Positions 1 through 10,975 of a stretch of 64,000 nucleotides of DNA are shown here, one piece after another. The translations under genes and the position numbers were made by a program. The stretch spans positions 310,001 through 374,000 of the forward strand of contig SNVD02009812.1 in NCBI GenBank assembly GCA_013180625.2, given 5' to 3'. A model generated the notes under the pieces. It worked only from the letters and a program-made list of their open reading frames with translations. It made no database searches and had not been told where the DNA came from. This DNA comes from Boswellia sacra. Lineage: Eukaryota; Streptophyta; Magnoliopsida; Sapindales; Burseraceae. The first letter of the stretch is position 1, and every line of letters starts with the position of its first letter.

Positions 1-596
1 ATTTTTAAATGTAGAAATTTTATGAAATAAAAAAATTATTTTTTAATTTCAAAGTGATGAAAATCACATTATTTAATTGCTTTGATAAAAATTAGTAATT
101 AACAATATCAAAAAAATTGTTTTGTAATAATATAATATTTTAAATATGCAAAAAATTATTATAATTTATTTTAAAAATTAAATTAAAACATTTAGTGCTC
201 TAAAAATTATAAAAAATTAGTTTAATGGTGTAAATGAAAAAGTTTGAAATATAGGGACTGAACTGAACTGGGTACTATTTTGATAAATTTTAATAGAGAT
301 GGATTTCTGTGAAATTCACAATTGCCAATTGCCAGTGAAATTCACGGAATATCTTGGATTTCCGTGAGCAAATTTCTAGTGTTATTTAACACACGCGGCC
401 AATTGCCAGTTCATCGAAGGAACCTCAGGGCTGTAGATAAAGAAATTGGCCGGTAAAAAAAAAAATTCCAGTGTACAAATACGATGTCGTTTTCAGAGAA
501 AGGGCAAGGGCAAAAAGAAAATGATAGCTTGATAGAATTGAGGAGCCGATTCCCGTTCCGGCTATCTTTCTTTTTAGCCTAAATTAAAATTAATAG
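1..596. other. 5' flank of the CK2 alpha remnant
   Basis: No gene is recognised here. Positions 1-480 are AT-rich with many short A and T runs. From about 480 the composition becomes more balanced and pyrimidine-rich, as expected just upstream of the translation start at 597. A promoter probably lies here, but I see no single convincing TATA box. Confidence 0.4.
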
Positions 597-1935
597 ATGG
601 CCATAAGGCCTTTCTAGTTCATATTCTATCGATACACCAACGCCATCGCCACCAGCACCACCAAAACCCTTCATTCTCTCTTTTCACTTTCATCGAACAC
701 ATCCACGACAATCTCAACCAAGCCTTTCTTTCCTTCCTCTATATGTTCTTCTTTCCCCGCTTCGCCTTCTCTAATAGTCCGCCAAATCGCCTCCAGCGCG
801 TCGCTATCCCGCGCCCGACAGCCACAGCCACAGCCACAGCCACAGCAACAGCAGAATTGCTTAAGGCGGATTGCCACGCCGCACGACACGCTGGCGCAGA
901 AGATCGGGAAATCGATTCGGCGCCCTGGTGCTCCCTCCAAGTCTAGGGTTTACTTGGATGTCAATGTGGTTCGGCCCAAGGAGTACTGGGATTACGAGTC
1001 CCTTACCGTCCAGTGGGGTTAAGTTGACCTTTTTAAACCATTGTTTGCTTAGTATCCACTGTTTTGGTCGTTGCTATTGGTTAAGGTCTCTGTTTCACGT
1101 TGGAGTTTGGAAATCGTTGTTTGCTTAGAAACACTGCTTTTTAATCATTTCAGAGGCTGTTTTTACATGTATTTATTTCTTTGTCATGATTTCGTGATTA
1201 GTGTTTGGGATATTAATCTTTGTATTTGTATGATAAGATGATTTGGTTGGTTTTATAAGGAGCAGGATGACTATGAGGTGGTGAGGAAAGTTGGGAGGGG
1301 GAAATACAGTGAGGTGTTTGAGGGCGTACACTGCATCGATATTGAGAAGTGCATTATTAAGATTCTTAAGCCTGTCAAGAAGAAGAAGGTGAGTTGAGGC
1401 TTTGTAGCTAATTTTCTCAAGTCTATGATTTTTTGTTAGTTTGCTTCTATGCAACGAAATAAAGGTTATGGTGACTGCAGGTTCTTATTTGCATTTATGG
1501 CTCAAATTATGTAAAATATTACTAAGTGCATGGGGTCTTTATGGAGTATCTTGATTTATTGGCTAATTTAATGCAATTTGAAGTTGAGCTAGATTGGTAT
1601 GCTTATCTTTAGCTGGTTAAAATGATGGTTTTGTTTGTGACGCTTATGATTCTTGTGACAAATGATATCCGCTTTGCATTATGTGGCTCAGTTTATGGAA
1701 TGGGTCTGGAGACTTACTTTGTTTTTCCTTCTGAATGCAGATTAAAAGGGAGATTAAAATATTGCAGAATCTTTGTGGCGGACCAAATATTATCAAGTTG
1801 CTTGATATTGTTAGAGATCAGCAATCCAAGACCCCGAGTCTGATATTTGAATATGTGAATAACACAGATTTTAAAGTGCTTTATCCAACACTTTTGGACT
1901 TTGATATTCGGTATTATATCTATGAACTTCTAAAG
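597..1935 (+). pseudogene. Chloroplast-type casein kinase 2 alpha subunit, first three exons only (CKA4-like)
   Basis: Protein kinase CK2 catalytic subunit fragment. Three coding blocks are visible: 597-1017, 1260-1388 (43 codons) and 1741-1935 (65 codons). Exon 1 starts MAIRPF, like the plastid CK2 alpha start, then a serine-rich transit-peptide-like stretch, a Gln/Pro run from a CAGCCA repeat (about 813-855), and the segment [20 protein letters not shown] typical of chloroplast CK2 alpha. Next come [20 protein letters not shown], the glycine loop [12 protein letters not shown], the catalytic Lys region [29 protein letters not shown] and the hinge region. Defects: TAG at codon 7 (615-617). 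The only GT donor after QWG (1018) joins the acceptor before 1260 out of phase. The HRD/DWG catalytic core and C-lobe exons are not found downstream. Exon 3 ends AAG followed by GCAAGTG, a GC-type donor. The family identification is strong. Pseudogene status is inferred from the combined defects; a sequencing error at the TAG, or remaining exons beyond this window, cannot be excluded. Confidence 0.88.
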
Positions 1936-2939
1936 GCAAGTGAACCACTCGCTTGTTTTTCAGTGCATGAGTTGAATATGTGGCGAACCTTGTACTGGCA
2001 TTCCTTTATAGTATCTAGTGGAACATTTATTTTTTTCACATAATGTAGATCTGTCCATTTGTATACTGTTATCTGGTTATGCTAGAAACTAGTGTATTAC
2101 TACATACTTTATAGTTTCATGTTTGATTTTAGTTTTATTAGTTAGGATGGAATTACCTCTTGTACACTATTAAATGTCTACTTCTTTTTCTCTCTTTTGG
2201 GGTAGAGGGTGGTGGGATGGAAAATTTACGTAGACTTCTTGCCTTTGCATTTGGTATGAAATTTATAGGAGTAAAATAGCTATATGATATGGGGTAAGGA
2301 TGAAAGATGCTTGTGTTCACCACCACTTCTAAAAGTGCTACTGGTGTCTCTATATTCTATTTGAATCATATAGAAAGAAAGTCTCTTGAAAGTCATGAGG
2401 AGTTGGTAATAACAGATAAATTCTACGGTAAATGATAGAGGAAGAGATATGACTAGGGGTGAAATATGTGATGGGGTTTTTAATCTAAACCCCATCCAAG
2501 ATGTTGGGGTTGGTTGAGTAATAGATATTAAGTCGGTAGCTTGCCATCATTTTACTTCAGTTACACATTTGATGTATTTTTTCATAAATTTATAATCCAG
2601 TTGGGTTTTTTCCCCCCTTGTAATGAAATGTCGTTTCATTTGTATTTTGTTATATTAAATTTCAACCATTGGTTAGGTGCGATAAATGATATTTTGTGGA
2701 GATCTCATTCTATTAGTAGTGCTGGTAGTAGACTTATGGCCGATTTGAATTATTCTCAACTTAGTGCAAGCTTAATCATGAGCTGCAGCATAATTTAATC
2801 CAACTTCTTTAATTTTATTATGGTTCTTTATTTTATTGTGTTGGTTTCCTTGAATGATCCAAATTATAATTATTATTTTTAGATTAGGCAGTGAGATTTT
2901 TTTTTCCCTTTCTAATTGAAAAAGCATATTATTTCTTTG
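1936..2939. other. Intron-like or non-coding stretch after CK2 exon 3
   Basis: This AT-rich sequence begins with the GC-type donor. I see no continuation of the kinase (no HRDVKPHN-like codons in any frame) and no other gene. It is probably the remnant of intron 3 up to a transposon-derived breakpoint. Confidence 0.4.
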
Positions 2940-3339
2940 TAGTTTGCTCTATATATTATGAATTTATTAAAAATTTTAAAATACTTATTATATATATATT
3001 ATGAATTTATTAAATTTTTAAAATATTTGTTATATATATTAATTTTTTTAAATACTTGGCGGTTAAAAACTGCCAAGTATTTTTTTTTAATTTCTAAAAC
3101 TATTATACTTGGAGGTCTTTTGACCGTCAAGTATATTTTTTTTTATTTTTTAATCTATCATACATGGCGGTCAAAGATCGCCAAGTATGGTTAGATGCAT
3201 ATTTGGCACTTTGACCGACCTCCAAATATTATCAAATTGACTATATTTGGCGGTGCCATTGGTGGCGTTTTTAAGACAACCAAATATATACATATTTGAC
3301 GGTCAAAGACCGCCAAATATGGTCATTTTTCTTGTAGTG
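2940..3339. mobile_element. CACTA transposon end fragment
   Basis: The segment ends in TTTTTCTTGTAGTG, the inverse of a CACTACAAGAAAAA terminal repeat, at 3339. It has closely spaced subterminal inverted motifs, variants of CTTGGCGGTCAAAGACCGCCAAGTA, at about 3055-3080, 3108-3135, 3160-3187, 3242-3260 and 3295-3320. A roughly 45-bp AT-rich segment is directly repeated at about 2952-3040. No matching left terminal repeat was found, so this looks like a truncated end. It abuts the CK2 remnant and may mark the breakpoint that removed the later exons. Confidence 0.65.
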
Positions 3340-5450
3340 CCCATTTTATTTTTATGGGTATTTTGACATATAGAATTCGTTCATGATTCCATGAGGTTTG
3401 AGCCGATGTTATTCTAATCATGTTGGAATTTACATCCATCTACATGCATTTCAACATGGGTTTTAGACATTCATCCTATTAGAAATTTCTAGATTCATCT
3501 ACATGGGCTTAAGTCTCAAGGGTCTAATAGTCTGGGCTCCTTCTAGTGACAGATGCTACCTCGAGCTAGTCTCTTTTTATACTAAGTTAATGGTATGTGC
3601 TTAAAGGTGGTGACACTTGAATGAGTCATCTAAGGGTCGAATGGAGCTAAAGACTTCTCATTCCAGTGCCATGCAGTTAGTTTGGATAGTTTGTGCTCAT
3701 TGTGTACAAAGTATACTGATGCAAGGACTCAAAATATCAACATGACATATTAGAATTTGGTATCCCAATCAAAATCAAGTTCTCTTGTCTTTAGTAGAGT
3801 TGCCACTATGAATGGGGCTTTTATTTCGCCAAAGCATTTGTAAACACGATACTATGTCAAAGCCTCTTTCGAGACTTAAAAGAATGCAAAACAAGCCATG
3901 GGCACATTTGGAGAAATGGAGTCGCCACCTAATTATTCAATTAAGAATGAATGGGGACAATCTAATCCCTCACTTTAGGACCTAGACTACCCTCATACCT
4001 TCATAGATAAGTTTGAGAAGTTAGATACAAGCCATTCGTCTCGTCCACATCAAAATTCAGCCTCTACTAGGGCATGCCAAATAAGAATAACTCATGTTGT
4101 TATATAGTCCACTTAAATGGTGTGTTTTATGCATATATTGTTAATTTTATCTTCTTTAGGCATGTAAAGTGATTTCATTCAATAACAATTATAAAGTCAT
4201 ACAAAGAAAGAGGGAGGAGAATAGAATTACATTTCCTTGCAAACATGAGGGATAGGGGAAAGGCTTACAATGTTCTTCAATAAACAGAGCAAATTCTACT
4301 TCTAACACTTCAAATATCCACTCATTCATTCATATAAGTCATACATTCAAATATCAAATATAAATAATAAATTTTAGACTCATTAATGTTTATTAAGCCT
4401 CTACATGCATATTCATACATATATTTATTTATTCTAAGTGATGGTCCCTCGCTATTAATGTGAGTCCACCATCACTTCATAGCATCATGATTATTCAATT
4501 ATATATCTAAATATTCATACATGCATTCATATCAATCAATTAAAATTCTAAGTGAGGCCCTAATTTAGAATCACGGCACTTCGACCTAGATTTGATAATT
4601 CTATTATGGCATTCTAGCCTAAGCATAGCCTGTTCATAATAACTATAGTGAATCATGGCATTTCTAGCCTAATCATGGCATAATCTAGCCTAATTCAAGT
4701 AATCATGGCAAAAAATAGCTATTCTAGCCTAATTCAAGCAATCAAAGCAAAATATGGCTATTCTAGCCTAACTCAAGCAATCAAAGCAAATCATGGCAAT
4801 TCTTGCCTATTGTATGCTATTTCCTAGCATACTCCAAAGTAATTATAAGTTTTCCTGTCATGATCCCAATCATGTGCTCTTGAGCATGATTTTAAACATG
4901 TTCTTCTAAGCATGATTCTAAGCATTCGCAAAGAAAATAAACCCTTAGCATGATTCTAAATAGGGAAGGAAAAGTGGACTTATCTTGAAACGCCTATCCA
5001 TCTTGCAGAACAAACAAGAGTTAAACAATTCATATAAACCATAAACATGCTTCTAAGCATTAAATTAAATCCTAAATATGCTTGCTCTAAGCAAAATAAA
5101 GCCTAAACATGCTTAATTCTAAGCAGCAAAAATAAATAAGAAAAATAGAGGGAAAAGAGAGAACTGATCTCAAGACATATACCTTTTTGAGTTTAGAGCA
5201 GTAGAATGCCTAAGGACTTTAACCTAAAAATAATATTTTGAATTCTCAAGTGTGTCTTCAAGAGGGAGAAGAGAGGATTTTTATGTCTGTTTTGAAGTGA
5301 GGAGAAGGACTATTCATATAGTGAAGGTTTGAAGTTGAAAAAAGAAGTAAAAACTTAAAAAAAAAAGTTCGAATTAAAAATTTTCAAAAAAAAAGAGGGG
5401 ACAAACATAGCTGATTGTTACCCAACAATACCTCTTATTTTGCATTTTTT
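3340..5450 (-). mobile_element. Degenerate LTR-retrotransposon debris
   Basis: No intact ORF. Around 3890-3940 a stretch containing GGAGTCGCCACCTA resembles the conserved segment found near LTR ends of some large Ty3/gypsy (Ogre-like) elements. From about 4590 to 5130 there are many short imperfect repeats of ATCATGGCA...CTAGCCTAATTCAAG and of ATGCTT...TAAGCA. The 5160-5450 part, read on the minus strand, resembles an LTR promoter region. The element class is inferred from motif memory only. Confidence 0.35.
4590..5130. repeat. Short imperfect tandem repeats (ATCATGGCA / CTAGCCTAA; AAGCATG)
   Basis: Successive variants of TCATGGCA followed by ATTCTAGCCTAATTCAAG recur roughly every 40-50 bp between 4630 and 4830. 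After that, ATGCTTCTAAGCA-type units recur to 5130. The units are diverged, suggesting an old array inside a retrotransposon. Confidence 0.5.
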
Positions 5451-6329
5451 TTCAATGCAGTCCTCCTTTGATCTTCGTTTGTTCGATTGCGTATAATTTT
5501 TTTAGTTCAACTCTAATTTGTAATTCATAAAATTCTATGAAAACTAGATATCCATAGCTTCAAATGGTAAATGACCATCACTAGATTCTTCATGAATTAA
5601 TTTCTTTTTTTTTTTCAAAGTCATATGTTAGTTTTCGTAGCTTTTGATTAGTTTCTTCTTAACTATCTTCCTTTTTCTTTCAATGGCATTTTGGTCTTTT
5701 TTGTTGCTCAACATTCATCTTCATTTCATCATTGAGCCTAAAAAATCTATTGTTTACAATAGGTAAGCCTTTGGGCATTGATGTAAGCCGCAAATCAAAT
5801 ATTTTCTCCAATTCTTGAACCCACTTTTCATTCACTAGTGGATCTGTTGAGCCGGAAAATGATAGAGAATTCAGTCTCTTGAGCTACTCCACAACTTGTA
5901 TAGCATCAGGAGTGGTAGAACTTGCTTGAGAAGTTTCTTGCCTCACATCAATCGAAAATTGCACTAATTCTTGCATAGCACTGTCATGGGCTCGTGTGCC
6001 ACCACTGCTTCTAACTTGTTTCTTTGCCTATTACTTCCAACTAGAGGGGACTTACTTAACTCAGAGGTCTGTCTCACTTTAGAAGTAGTGCCTACCCTTC
6101 TCATCTCTTCCACTGTAGGATTATTCGTCCTTCTTGCTTGACTAGAATGAGACATAACTATCAATTTTTATAACAAAACAAAGTATCACATATAAACCAA
6201 TAGTTAGTAATTTTGATAGAATGACTTACTAACTCTTAATGCTGAAGATTTGGCACAGGACTTTGTTCCCTTGGCTGCTTACAGCAAAAATGTCTACAGA
6301 ATCTTAAACCTATGCTCTGATACCACTAT
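5451..6329 (-). mobile_element. Retrotransposon leader with primer-binding site, next to LTR 6330-10666
   Basis: On the minus strand, 6326-6314 reads GTGGTATCAGAGC, complementary to the 3' end of initiator tRNA-Met, the usual plant LTR primer-binding site. It starts 3 bp inside the LTR edge at 6330. A short minus ORF at 6164-5964 (66 codons, basic and polar, starting MIVMSHSSQ) sits where a gag leader would be expected, but I do not recognise a domain. This shows that 6330-10666 is the 5' LTR of a minus-oriented element whose body is lost or rearranged to the left. Confidence 0.6.
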
Positions 6330-7336
6330 TGTCACACCCTAAACCTGAAGGGATCCTGAGTGCAAATAATAACATTCATTCATGGTATTTAGTTGAGAAA
6401 CTATGGCAAAAAGTAGCATTAATATAATTAAGAGATAAGAAAGTTTCCAACAACTGTCAACTACAGTACAATATCATATACAACCGTAGCTCAAAAAAGT
6501 TTAAAATAATGACAAGCAAAAGCAATGTCAGTGTAGTGGACAAATGGTTGCTAAGGGAACTTTGTTGTCTCTATGCCAAAATCCTCTAAACATGCGGAAT
6601 ATCATCAGTCACTTGAGATACACAATAGACTAGTGAGTATTAATTCAGTAAGTAGCTAGGTTAGCGCAATAACAATTGTCAACGAAGAAAAATCCAACAT
6701 GGAATAAAATTCACAACCATTGCTTATCACATAAGTAACTAATTGCTTGTCACACAGGCCATGCACACAATTTACAAATAATAGAGGTTACGCTCTTGCG
6801 CAGGGGACCTTGCATGTCTACCACTACTAGAAAAATGCCCATAGGTGGTAGTTCCTAACTGTCACAAAGTGAAATTTGTGACTCTTTGATTTTATCATGT
6901 ATGACCATGTCAAATATGGTCTTCTTGACTTTTTTGAAAACTATCAAAAGCTTTTGATAGTTTTTCACTATCATAAAGGATGAAATAAAAATTTAAAAAA
7001 ATCCATTACTTTGTGACAGTTTTGGTTTTTTTACGGTGTTTAACTGTCAAAAACCAAATTATTTGAATAAAATTAATTTGAATCTTGTGACAATTTATGC
7101 CTTTTTGACATTGTTTAACCGTCTACTCTCATGAAACATTAACAAAAAAAATTTAAATTGGAGCTGCTGACAAAGTAAAACTGTCAGGTAGAAGGAAGTT
7201 TAATGAAAAAAATATTTTTATTTTATTGATAAAGCTAAAAAAATATAATATGAAAACATAGTAATATACCTTATTTTGATGTGCATAAATATAAACTGGA
7301 AGCCAATATTAAATGAAAGAGTTATCTTTTAGAAAA

Positions 7337-7543
7337 CCCACAATGGGTTGGTTCGAGTCGCAAGGGCGGCCAGGAGGGAGTTGGTAAGGCCAACAGAGAA
7401 GTCCTGGGTTCGACTCTTCACAATGGTCTTTCCCTATGAGGTAAGCGGGAGATCGTGACAGTGGGTTGTGGTCGCGCTAGTCTCCCCCGAGGATTAGTTG
7501 TGGTGCGCGTAAGCTGGCCCAGACACCTCGGTTACAAAAAAAA
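7337..7543 (+). mobile_element. tRNA-derived SINE
   Basis: About 207 bp of GC-richer sequence sits in an AT-rich context. It has an A-box-like segment around 7369-7386 and a B box GGTTCGACTC at 7407-7416, and it ends in an A-run. It is flanked by an exact 17-bp duplication, AGTTATCTTTTAGAAAA, at 7320-7336 and 7544-7560. Promoter boxes, A-tail and a long target-site duplication together define a SINE retroposed by LINE machinery. It lies inside the CACTA relic that lies inside an LTR, so it is the youngest of the three layers. Confidence 0.9.
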
Positions 7544-7759
7544 AGTTATCTTTTAGAAAATTATATATATTATGCTTATAAGGAAAATTATATTAAGCAA
7601 ATAATTAATATATATATGATCTACCATAGAATTTTTAAAAGATAAATAGATAAATAAGTAAATAAAATTAATTAACACACTTAGAGTAAAAATTCAATCA
7701 TGAAACTTAGTTAGAAACTTACCATATATAGAATGAGACAATATGAATTGTTACAAAGT

Positions 7760-8511
7760 TGAAAAGAAAGAATCATCATCAACCTCTTTTTCATCCACCT
7801 ACCAAGGACTTAGTTATCCCAGTAACCCCTTGCATAGAAGCATCATTCAAAACTTCGACATATCGCACATCAATTCAAGGAAATAAAAGAAATAATAATC
7901 ACAGTTGTTTTACGGATCTAGTGATAAGTGGTACTTGGAAACAAATATTTCCCAATGAGATTGTTGAATGCATCGGTACCGAGTTGGAGCAATTTGTAAT
8001 AGTTCAGGTTGGCCTTCAAATGGCAAAATGCAATCTTTTGTTATATTATACTTAAATGAACGCCAGGCTTTTGCAACATTTTGTAACAAATTTCTTTTAA
8101 ATCGATCATCTACAACAAAATCTTTCTACAAGCACAAAATAAGATTTAATTATGATAACAAATTAAAACATAAGCTGTTATTAGAAAACATATCTAGCTA
8201 AAAGAATAAGCAAATATACCAAAATGGGGTCCCATGTCTTACCCTTCAAATTTGCTCGTTCTTTTTGCCAATTAGGGCAAAAAAATACGCAAAGTGTTAG
8301 TAATAATACCAAGAGTGGAGATCAAGTAATTAGCTTGAGCACCTATAGTTTGGCCTCTTGTATTGAATTCTACAACAGTTTTGTTTTTTACAGGTCCATT
8401 TCTGTTTCTTTGTTCATTTGTGCAAATTCCTCTAGTTGGGCGACTCTCAAATGGTTCTGGTTCAATATGATCATCTTCCATTTTAACAATCCTACAACAT
8501 GAAAACAACAC
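7760..8511 (-). pseudogene. CACTA-associated PTTA/En-Spm-type transposase, degenerate
   Basis: The minus strand shows two conserved blocks of the Plant_transposase (PTTA/En/Spm) family. Block 1, from 8511, includes VVEFNTRGQTIGAQAN followed by a short lead to a W-Q-K-E-R-x-N-L-K-G-K-T-W motif, reached only after a 1-nt frameshift and stop near 8272. Block 2, about 8110-7930, includes VDDRFKRNLLQNVAKAWRSF and later QQSHWEIFVSKYHLS, matching the family order (D-R-F..., W-x-x-F-K, W-x-x-F-V-x-x). Stops interrupt the rest to 7760. The protein family is CACTA-linked and its exact role is unclear. This copy is not functional. Confidence 0.7.
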
Positions 8512-10384
8512 ATTAACTGTTAGACGTGTTGTTATATGAAAAGAACTCGTAATCTCTTAGAAAATGTTATTATTAATAAACATATTAATTAATTAATTAG
8601 TAATGAAAAATACAGCGTAGAATGCAACTAATGACATACACATAATGAGATGACTCTTAATAACCAAAGTAAAAGAATTAACTTTTATGAACTAATTATC
8701 ATTAGTTATTTTACGTAAATCCATGTGCCTTCACAATTTAAGTGTATAGTTTCATCATCTTTGAGATCGTCAAATGATTCAATGCTTGGCAATTCTTTGG
8801 AGAATGAATGATGTTCCACCACATATATTACAATTTGCATCATTCCTTTACTGTCCAACTTGGAACTAAGAAGAAGCCAAGCTTCTCCAAAGTTCAACAA
8901 GAATCCTTCAAGAATTCTTTAAGGAAAATAACACTTTGTTTACGTATTCAAAACCTACCATGCATTTGCAAATTTTTCAATATTAAACCACAAACGCAAA
9001 CATACTACCTAGTAGGACCCATGCCTTATTGTACACTATAAATAAAATATAAGCTTGCGTGGCTCCAAATACACAGAAAGAGCTTGACTGCACAAAAGCT
9101 TAATCCTACATGCGTATGGGACATGAATGATGACTCCAATACAAGAAAGCCATCACATATCATGTCCTTATACACAAGATCACAATCAAGCTTTCAATCA
9201 AAACATAACTTTCATATTTACATAAGCATTTGGAACAACACATATCTCATAAAACAATATTATATCCATCGTGACCTCATTTAAGAGTCTAGCTTACTTA
9301 ATTGATTAAGCTTCACTGTAAAGATTTTTATTTCAACCTAGAAATCATAAAAAATTTCCTTAATATCATCAAACACAATAGCTAAAGGTGAGCCCTTCAC
9401 TGACTCAACATTGCACACATTTGATTGGATGATTTTTAGAAAGTTGATGCTTATTCTAATTCTTACAAAAATATGCAGAAATCAATTAAACACATATATA
9501 ATACCTTATTAAAATTATTAGATTAAAATGAGGTCATATACCCCTTGGAAACTACTTAGTTTTGTACAAATTCAAATTCTATACAATAGCCTTTTAGATT
9601 GAGTAGCATGATTTTGAAAATTCATAAAAGTTCCAACAATTATCAAATCATTATAAAATTCTTTAGTCTAGTAAAAGACATAGACAAGATTTATCCTTCC
9701 AAAAATCACAACTTTTTGTTGAGTTAAGTTTTGTCAAAAGCAAATTGTTTTGCTCACTTTGTTCTGGAAGTTTAAAATTTTAGATTTAGTAATACAATTT
9801 TGAAAAATCATAACAATTTCCACAAAGCTTCAAAAATCATGAAACCTTCCAGTTTATAAGAAACCATACTCAAGATTTCACATACCAAAAATGATGAGTT
9901 TTTATAGAGGAGAAGTCCCTCATCTATAGTCCATTTCCCATGCTCTATTTTGAAACAGGAGATTTTCATATTTGTTTCAGCAGAGTTAAAAAATTCACCA
10001 AACATCGGATAGTTTGAATTTTCAGGAGAACCAAAATACTGAATGATCCTGAACATGTCTAGTTTAAATATAAAAATTGTAGAGTCAGAAAGAAATCCTA
10101 GAATTTCTGTGAATTTTTGAATTATAGACTGCTAAGCAAAAGACCTTACAGAATTTAGAATTTGAAGCCTCACCTATAGCTTCCTAACATCATCCAATCC
10201 CTGTTAATCTTTCATAACTTTCATAACTTATAATAAATCATGATTTTCAGCAAGTTTCAAAGCACATATGACATAAAATACCATAAACTACTCTATAACC
10301 CAACAATTCATAACAAAATTCATGTGTCCATGCTAGAACCTAGAGAAAGGAATGAGTTTTTACCTCTTTCTTCCCAATTTTCCA

Positions 10385-10482
10385 TTTTTTTTCTTAGTTT
10401 TCAGAGAGAGAGTGAGAGTGAGAGAGAGTGTGAGAGAGAGAAAGAGAAAGAGAGAGAGCTGGGGTTTTTGCAAAGAGAAGTA
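10385..10482. repeat. GA-rich microsatellite in the LTR leader
   Basis: An imperfect (GA)n/(GAGT)n tract follows a T-rich block. On the minus strand it is a CT-rich tract shortly downstream of the LTR TATA-like box. Confidence 0.7.
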
Positions 10483-10511
10483 AATCTCTAGAGAATTGTC
10501 TTAAACCCCCC

Positions 10512-10538
10512 TCCCTCTATATATATGTATATATTTTA
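10512..10538 (-). promoter_or_regulatory. LTR TATA-like box
   Basis: The minus strand reads ATATACATATATATAGAGGG. It sits at the same relative place as the TATA-like boxes of the three sister LTRs, near the promoter end. Confidence 0.4.
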
Positions 10539-10666
10539 AATTAGAGCCTCTATTTCATGAAGCTTTTATTTAGGCCCCCTAACATTTATTCCAATATCAT
10601 AACACGTCGGTGCACAGATAATATTATACATGCACTTAAAAAAAAAAAAGGTTTTGGGATGTTACA

Positions 10667-10975
10667 GAATGCGTATTGTATTTGTTATTCTTATGTTGAA
10701 TAATGCAGGCACTCTAGGAACGAGAGTCGATGTAAGTACAATTGAATTTTTTATTTTTATTTTTCAAGGCTTTGTTTCTTTATAATTTCATGCAGCCTCA
10801 ATATGAATCCTTGAGTTAAAATAAAGGGTACAACTGAGTCTTTTTATCTATTTTGAAAACAAGGCATTAAAAGCATTAACAGCAGAAGTTATCAGTTGAT
10901 TGCAATTATATTCCTATCCTTATCGATCTTCTTTATTGTTGAATATCTATATAATAATCAATTTTTAAGGCTTTA
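10667..10975 (+). repeat. Carrier-derived unit A, 5' part (module ATG at 10669)
   Basis: A short segment starting ATGCGTATTGTATTTG encodes MRIVFVILMLNNAGTLGTRVD and is followed by a clean GTAAGT donor at 10732. The same module recurs at 16769, 20133, 21418, 23289, 24560 and 39158. The following 240 bp match 24630-24880 closely. The upstream part present in other units is replaced here by the LTR ending at 10666. It is interrupted at 10975 by a CACTA insertion and resumes at 15458. Confidence 0.75.

Larger units (their letters stand above)
6822..9020. mobile_element. CACTA (En/Spm) relic with transposase gene remains
   Basis: The left terminus CACTACTAGAAAAATG is at 6822, followed by subterminal repeats built on AACTGTCA / TGACAGTT (6850-7190). 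It interrupts sequence that is continuous in the sister LTR near 34740. The minus strand carries a Plant_transposase (PTTA/En/Spm) remnant at 8511-7760. I could not find the opposite terminal repeat; the right limit is set where LTR-like sequence seems to resume and is approximate. Confidence 0.65.
6330..10666 (-). mobile_element. 5' LTR of a minus-oriented retrotransposon, enlarged by nested insertions
   Basis: The plus strand begins TGTCACACCCTAAACC at 6330 and ends GGTTTTGGGATGTTACA at 10666. On the minus strand it therefore runs TGTAACATCCC...GGGTGTGACA, with near-inverted termini. The primer-binding site at 6314-6326 proves which end is the 3' edge. Shared stretches with the LTRs at 26598-29547 and 29921-38712 (for example CACTTGAG-TACACAATA near 6613 and 34538) place it in the same family. 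A CACTA relic starts at 6822 and a SINE at 7337. The right edge is followed directly by a carrier-unit segment at 10667. Confidence 0.75.

Noticed and set aside
671..946. Opposing ORFs over CK2 exon 1 (743-946 plus, 671-940 minus)
   Set aside because: Shadows of the CAGCCA repeat and of the kinase frame. The kinase-coding frame is a different one, starting at 597.
7350..7430. Possible tRNA gene
   Set aside because: Only A- and B-box-like promoter elements are present. No cloverleaf can be drawn, and the A-tail with a 17-bp duplication shows a SINE.
10240..10491. 83-codon ORF ending in Glu/Arg repeats
   Set aside because: Translation of the GA microsatellite in the LTR leader.
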